Source: Ruania alba (GTDB lineage Bacteria > Actinomycetota > Actinomycetes > Actinomycetales > Beutenbergiaceae). From it: 64,000 nt of DNA. Every line of letters begins with the position of its first letter. The first letter of the stretch is position 1. Shown in pieces: positions 60,496 to 64,000 of the stretch. The notes beneath the pieces are model-generated. The model had not been told where the DNA came from and did not search any database. It saw only the letters and a program-made list of their open reading frames with translations. A program made the translations under genes and the position numbers. The DNA lies in the NCBI RefSeq assembly GCF_900105765.1, contig NZ_FNTX01000002.1:682001-746000 (forward strand). Reading direction: 5' to 3'.

Positions 60496-61339
60496 GGCCC
60501 TCACCTCCGAGGCGCTCCCCCCCGAGGCGCTGGTCAGCCGCTGGCTGCGCGACCCGCGCTACGAGGTGATGCCCACCGACGACGTCGTCGACGAGGTCGC
60601 CGCGCACCTCGAGGCGCCGGCGACCGTGACGGTGACCTTCTCCCCGACGCGCTCCGCTGCGACCACGGTCTCCATCGCCCTGCGCCTCGCGGCGCTCGGC
60701 CACCGCGCCGTCCCCCACCTCGCCGCCCGGCGGATGCGCGATCGCGCCGAGCTGGAGGACATCGCCGCGCGACTGGCGGACGGCGGCATCAACGAGGTCT
60801 TCGTCGTGGGCGGCGATGCCGACTCTCCCACGGGCGCGTTCTCCTCGGCGATCGAGGTTGTCCGGCCGCTCCGGGAGATCTCCCCCGGGCTGAGCATCGG
60901 CGTCGCCGGATATCCGGAGTCGCACCCGCACATCCCCGACGCGGCCATGCACGGCGCGCTGGCCGAGAAGGCGGCGTACGCGGACAGGGTGGTCAGTCAG
61001 ATCTGCTTCTCCCCGCAGACGACGCTCCGCTGGGCCTGCGACGTACGCGCCCGTGGGATCGAGCTGGATGTGCTCGCCGGGATCGCCGCGCCCGTACCGC
61101 GAGGGCGGCTCCTGCGCATTGCGACGCGGATCGGCGTCGCGCAGTCGGCGCGCTTCCTCTCCGGCCACCCGGAGATGCTCCGGCTGGGCGCAGGGCGCTA
61201 CGATCCCGGCCCGCTGCTGTGGGCTCTGGCCGAGGCCCCGACCCCGATCTCGGGTATCCACATCTACACCTTCAACGCGATGGCGGCCGTCCAGCGATGG
61301 CGGCGCAGCCTGCTGGACCCAGCGCCGGAGGCAGCATGA
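60485..61339 (+). CDS. Methylenetetrahydrofolate reductase-like protein
   Basis: 284 residues, TIM barrel of the MTHFR family (TVTFSPTRSAATTVS, RAVPHLAARRM, EVFVVGGDADSP, VGVAGYPESHPH). Here it probably runs 5-methyl-THF to 5,10-methylene-THF oxidation. It overlaps the demethylase gene by 11 bp, and its stop overlaps fhs (ATGA). No signal or membrane segments. Confidence 0.88.
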   Translation: MLPEALTSEALPPEALVSRWLRDPRYEVMPTDDVVDEVAAHLEAPATVTVTFSPTRSAATTVSIALRLAALGHRAVPHLAARRMRDRAELEDIAARLADGGINEVFVVGGDADSPTGAFSSAIEVVRPLREISPGLSIGVAGYPESHPHIPDAAMHGALAEKAAYADRVVSQICFSPQTTLRWACDVRARGIELDVLAGIAAPVPRGRLLRIATRIGVAQSARFLSGHPEMLRLGAGRYDPGPLLWALAEAPTPISGIHIYTFNAMAAVQRWRRSLLDPAPEAA

Positions 61340-63063
61340 CGAACGCGCTGAGCACCGAGGCCTCGCGGGCGCACAGCCTCACGCTCTCCCAGCAGGCGAC
61401 GCTGGCGCCGATGCGGGACATCGCCGCCGGGATGGGGATCGACGAGGAACTGGTGGAGCCCTACGGCCGCGGGGCGGCGAAGATCGACCTCGCCACCGTT
61501 GAGCAGCTCTCCGCACGCCCCCGGGCGAAGTACGTCGTCGTCACCGCGATCACACCCACCCCGCTCGGCGAGGGCAAGACCACCACCGTGATCGGGCTCG
61601 GCCAAGGGCTGAACCGCACCGGTCGCAGTGCGACGATCGCGATCCGGCAGCCGTCGATGGGCCCCACGCTCGGCATCAAGGGCGGCGGGGCCGGCGGCGG
61701 ACGCAGCCAGGTCGTGCCGATGGAGCGGCTGAATCTCCACCTGACCGGCGACATCCACGCCGTGACCGCTGCGCACAACCAACTCGCCGCACAGATCGAC
61801 AACCATCTGTTCCGCGGCAGCCGGTCCGGGCTCGCCCCCGACAGGGTGACCTGGCGCCGCGCCCTCGACGTCAACGATCGCGCCCTGCGGACCATCGTGG
61901 CGGGGCTCGGCGCCCGCACTGACGGCCCGACCCGGCAGTCGGGCTTCGACATCACCGCCGCCAGCGAGGTCATGGCCACGCTCGCGCTGACCACCTCCCT
62001 GCAGGATCTACGCGAACGGCTGGGCCGGATCGTAGTCGGGTACACCCGCGACGGCGAGCCCGTCACAGCGGAGCGGATCGGCGCCGCCGGCGCCATGACC
62101 GTACTGCTGCGCGAGGCAATCAAGCCGAACCTGATGCAGACGATGGAGAACACTCCCGCCCTGGTGCACTGCGGCCCCTTCGGGAACATCGCCACCGGGA
62201 ACTCGTCCGTGGTGGCGGACCTGATCGGCATCCACACCGGGGAGTTCCTCGTCACCGAAGCGGGCTTTGCCGCCGACATGGGCGCGGAGCGGTTCTTCAA
62301 CATCAAGTGCCGCGTCTCCGGGCTGATCCCGGACGCCGCCGTGGTGGTCGCCACCGTGCGAGCGCTGAAGGCCCACTCCGGCCGACACCGCGTGATCGCG
62401 GGCAGGCCCCTGCCGCAAGGCCTGCTTGAGGAGAACCCGGACGACGTGCGGGCCGGAGCCGACAACCTGCGCGCCCAGCTCGCGATCATCCGGCACCATG
62501 GCGTGACACCCGTCGTCGCGATCAACGCCTTTCCGAACGACCACGCCTCCGAGGTCGCCGCGATCCGCGAGATCGCCGCCGAGGAGGGCGTACGCTGTGC
62601 CGCCTCGACGCACTTCGCCGACGGCGGACGCGGTGCCGAGGAACTGGCGGAGGCCGTCGCCGAGGCGGTCACGGAGCCGGCGACGTCCTCCTTCCGGCTG
62701 CTGTACCCGGATGAGGCGCCGCTACGGGAGAAGATCGACCTCATCGCCCGGGAGATCTACGGCGCCGACGGCGTGGACTTCTCCGCCACGGCAGCCGCGG
62801 ACATCGACGGATTCCAGAGCGCTGGATACGGTCGGCTGCCGATCTGCGTCGCCAAGACGCACCTGTCGCTCTCGTCCGACCCGGCGCTGAAAGGCGCGCC
62901 GCGCGGCTGGCGGCTGCCGGTGCGCGAGGTGCGGCTGTCCGCAGGGGCGGGTTTCGTCTATCCGATCTGCGGAACCATGCAGACCATGCCGGGACTCGGC
63001 TCCGCACCGGCCGCGGAATCGATCGACATCGACTCAGACGGGAACACCGTGGGGCTGTTCTGA
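61336..63063 (+). CDS. fhs: Formate-tetrahydrofolate ligase
   Basis: 575 residues. ATP-binding TPTPLGEGKTTTVIGLGQGL, then QPSMGPTLGIKGGGAGGG and LTGDIHAVTAAHN, the family signatures. Couples formyl-THF and formate with ATP, so one-carbon units from demethylation can leave as formate or enter biosynthesis. ATG 61336. Confidence 0.96.
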   Translation: MTNALSTEASRAHSLTLSQQATLAPMRDIAAGMGIDEELVEPYGRGAAKIDLATVEQLSARPRAKYVVVTAITPTPLGEGKTTTVIGLGQGLNRTGRSATIAIRQPSMGPTLGIKGGGAGGGRSQVVPMERLNLHLTGDIHAVTAAHNQLAAQIDNHLFRGSRSGLAPDRVTWRRALDVNDRALRTIVAGLGARTDGPTRQSGFDITAASEVMATLALTTSLQDLRERLGRIVVGYTRDGEPVTAERIGAAGAMTVLLREAIKPNLMQTMENTPALVHCGPFGNIATGNSSVVADLIGIHTGEFLVTEAGFAADMGAERFFNIKCRVSGLIPDAAVVVATVRALKAHSGRHRVIAGRPLPQGLLEENPDDVRAGADNLRAQLAIIRHHGVTPVVAINAFPNDHASEVAAIREIAAEEGVRCAASTHFADGGRGAEELAEAVAEAVTEPATSSFRLLYPDEAPLREKIDLIAREIYGADGVDFSATAAADIDGFQSAGYGRLPICVAKTHLSLSSDPALKGAPRGWRLPVREVRLSAGAGFVYPICGTMQTMPGLGSAPAAESIDIDSDGNTVGLF

Positions 63064-63129
63064 CGCCCGTCGGCGCCGGTGCGGCAGAGAGACACGGCAC
63101 AAAGACGCGGGGAAGGAGGCGAGAGGGAC

Positions 63130-64000
63130 ATGAGCATCCCGTCACAGGCCGCCGTCGTGATCATCGGCGCCGGCATCGTGGGCAACGCGGTGGCCCGGCA
63201 TCTCACCGATCTCGGGCAGCGGGACATCCTGATCCTCGACAAGGGCCCGCTGCCCGATCCCGGCGGCTCCACGGGACACGCCTCGAACTTCGTCTTCCCC
63301 GTCGACCACTCCCGCGAGATCACCGAGCTGACCACCGACTCGATGCGCCAGTACGCCGAGCTCGGCGTCCTCACCACCTGCGGCGGCATCGAGGTGGCTC
63401 GCTCCGCCGAACGACACCAGGAGCTGCGGCGCCGGATGTCCTCGGCGCAGTCCTGGGGTGTGGAGGCGGAGCTGATCGACCCCCATCGGATCAAGGAGCT
63501 CTCGCCGTGGATCCGCGAGGATCTGCTACGGGCGGGTTTCCACACGCCCTCCGGTGCGATCGTGGACGCGGTGCGCGCCGGAGAGCTGATGCGCGCCCGC
63601 GCCGTCGCACAGGGCGCGTCCGTCGCATCCGGGACCGAGGTGCTCGGTATCGACACCGTCGCGGGACCGGACGGGCGAGCACGCGTGACCGGGGTGCGCA
63701 CCGACCGCGGCGACGTCGCCTGCGAGACCGTGATCGTCGCCTGCGGCGTGTGGAGCCCCGCAGTGGCCGCGCTGGCCGGTGCGCGCATCCCCCTCACCCC
63801 GATGGTGCACCAGATGATGGACCTGGGGCCGATTCCGCAGCTCGCCGCGACCAGTGAGTGGATCTCGTACCCGCTCGTACGCGACATGGACGAGAAGATG
63901 TACGAGCGCCAGCGTGGCGCGAACCTGCAGGTGGGCTCCTACGCGCACCGGCCCCTGGTGCATCGCCCCACAGAGATTCCCGCTCTCGGGAAGGCCCGCA
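63130..64000 (+). CDS. FAD-dependent oxidoreductase, dimethylglycine/sarcosine dehydrogenase-like (partial)
   Basis: Open to the right edge (290 residues seen). FAD-binding GxGxxG: VVIIGAGIVGNAVARHL, then STGHASNFVFP, and CGGIEVARS, as in dimethylglycine dehydrogenase-type flavoproteins. Such enzymes often carry a C-terminal GcvT domain that passes methylene groups to THF. It supports a methylated-amine substrate for the cassette. ATG 63130 follows AAGGAGGCGAGAGGG. Confidence 0.87.
   Translation, partial: MSIPSQAAVVIIGAGIVGNAVARHLTDLGQRDILILDKGPLPDPGGSTGHASNFVFPVDHSREITELTTDSMRQYAELGVLTTCGGIEVARSAERHQELRRRMSSAQSWGVEAELIDPHRIKELSPWIREDLLRAGFHTPSGAIVDAVRAGELMRARAVAQGASVASGTEVLGIDTVAGPDGRARVTGVRTDRGDVACETVIVACGVWSPAVAALAGARIPLTPMVHQMMDLGPIPQLAATSEWISYPLVRDMDEKMYERQRGANLQVGSYAHRPLVHRPTEIPALGKAR

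Overview
The window is about 68% GC and gene-dense, with many 4-bp ATGA/GTGA overlaps, GTG starts and purine-rich ribosome binding sites. Gene families such as HelR, actinobacterial ino1, rpsF-ssb-rpsR-rplI-dnaB, a DUF4333 lipoprotein and a PBP with a Thr/Glu/Pro tail point to a high-GC actinobacterium, most likely Micrococcales. A soil- or plant-associated lifestyle is inferred from the pectin and plant-glycan genes. No tRNA, rRNA, CRISPR array, prophage or insertion sequence was seen.

Region 1 (1-24.1 kb) is a plant cell-wall polysaccharide locus. It holds two related family-5 solute-binding lipoproteins, a complete Opp-type ABC transporter, a DHDPS/N-acetylneuraminate-lyase-family aldolase, an FCD-type GntR regulator, an alpha/beta hydrolase, a secreted PL1-like pectate lyase, a sialidase-fold (Asp-box) protein, an intact-looking pectinesterase, a GH28 polygalacturonase, two adjacent DUF5060/DUF4038 (apiosidase-like) proteins, a large uncharacterised helical-barrel-like protein and a DUF1593 protein. 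The gene set fits uptake and cytoplasmic breakdown of pectin fragments, possibly including rhamnogalacturonan II side chains. Three of the enzymes (PL1, DUF4038, GH28) carry a -1 frameshift, each in a run of G on the coding strand, while the rest of the window shows none. A near-palindrome, ATGGCATACCAT, recurs before the GntR gene, the pectate lyase and the first binding protein, and is a candidate GntR operator.

Region 2 (24.3-30 kb) has an AGCS sodium:amino acid symporter, then HelR (a helicase-like RNA polymerase protector) preceded by a palindrome matching the rifamycin-associated element, an L-idonate-dehydrogenase-like gene, a truncated nucleotidyltransferase and a GNAT acetyltransferase.

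Region 3 (30-36.3 kb, minus strand) is a seven-gene overlapping operon: a hybrid histidine kinase with two receivers, a single-domain receiver, an RsbW-like kinase, a STAS antagonist, two patatin-like phospholipases and a receiver-PP2C phosphatase. It is a partner-switching circuit with lipases built in.

Region 4 (36.5-46.5 kb) is core: dnaB, a MATE transporter, a DUF4333 lipoprotein, rplI, rpsR, ssb, rpsF, a class A PBP, ino1 and a zinc-ribbon protein. The dnaB/MATE intergenic region carries a cluster of DnaA-box-like sequences.

Region 5 (46.6-54.9 kb) has a zinc alcohol dehydrogenase, a five-gene operon of an ER-type signal peptidase with four exported proteins (two with TasA/camelysin-like N-termini, one with an LPPTG anchor), an NhaC antiporter with an aspartate/glutamate racemase, a PLP decarboxylase/S1P-lyase-like enzyme and a small conserved-looking protein.

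Region 6 (54.9-64 kb) has a catalase with an adjacent Fur-family regulator and a divergent MFS transporter. It ends with an IclR regulator divergent from a one-carbon cassette: a DmdA/GcvT-like demethylase, an MTHFR-like protein, formate-THF ligase and the start of a dimethylglycine/sarcosine-dehydrogenase-like flavoprotein.
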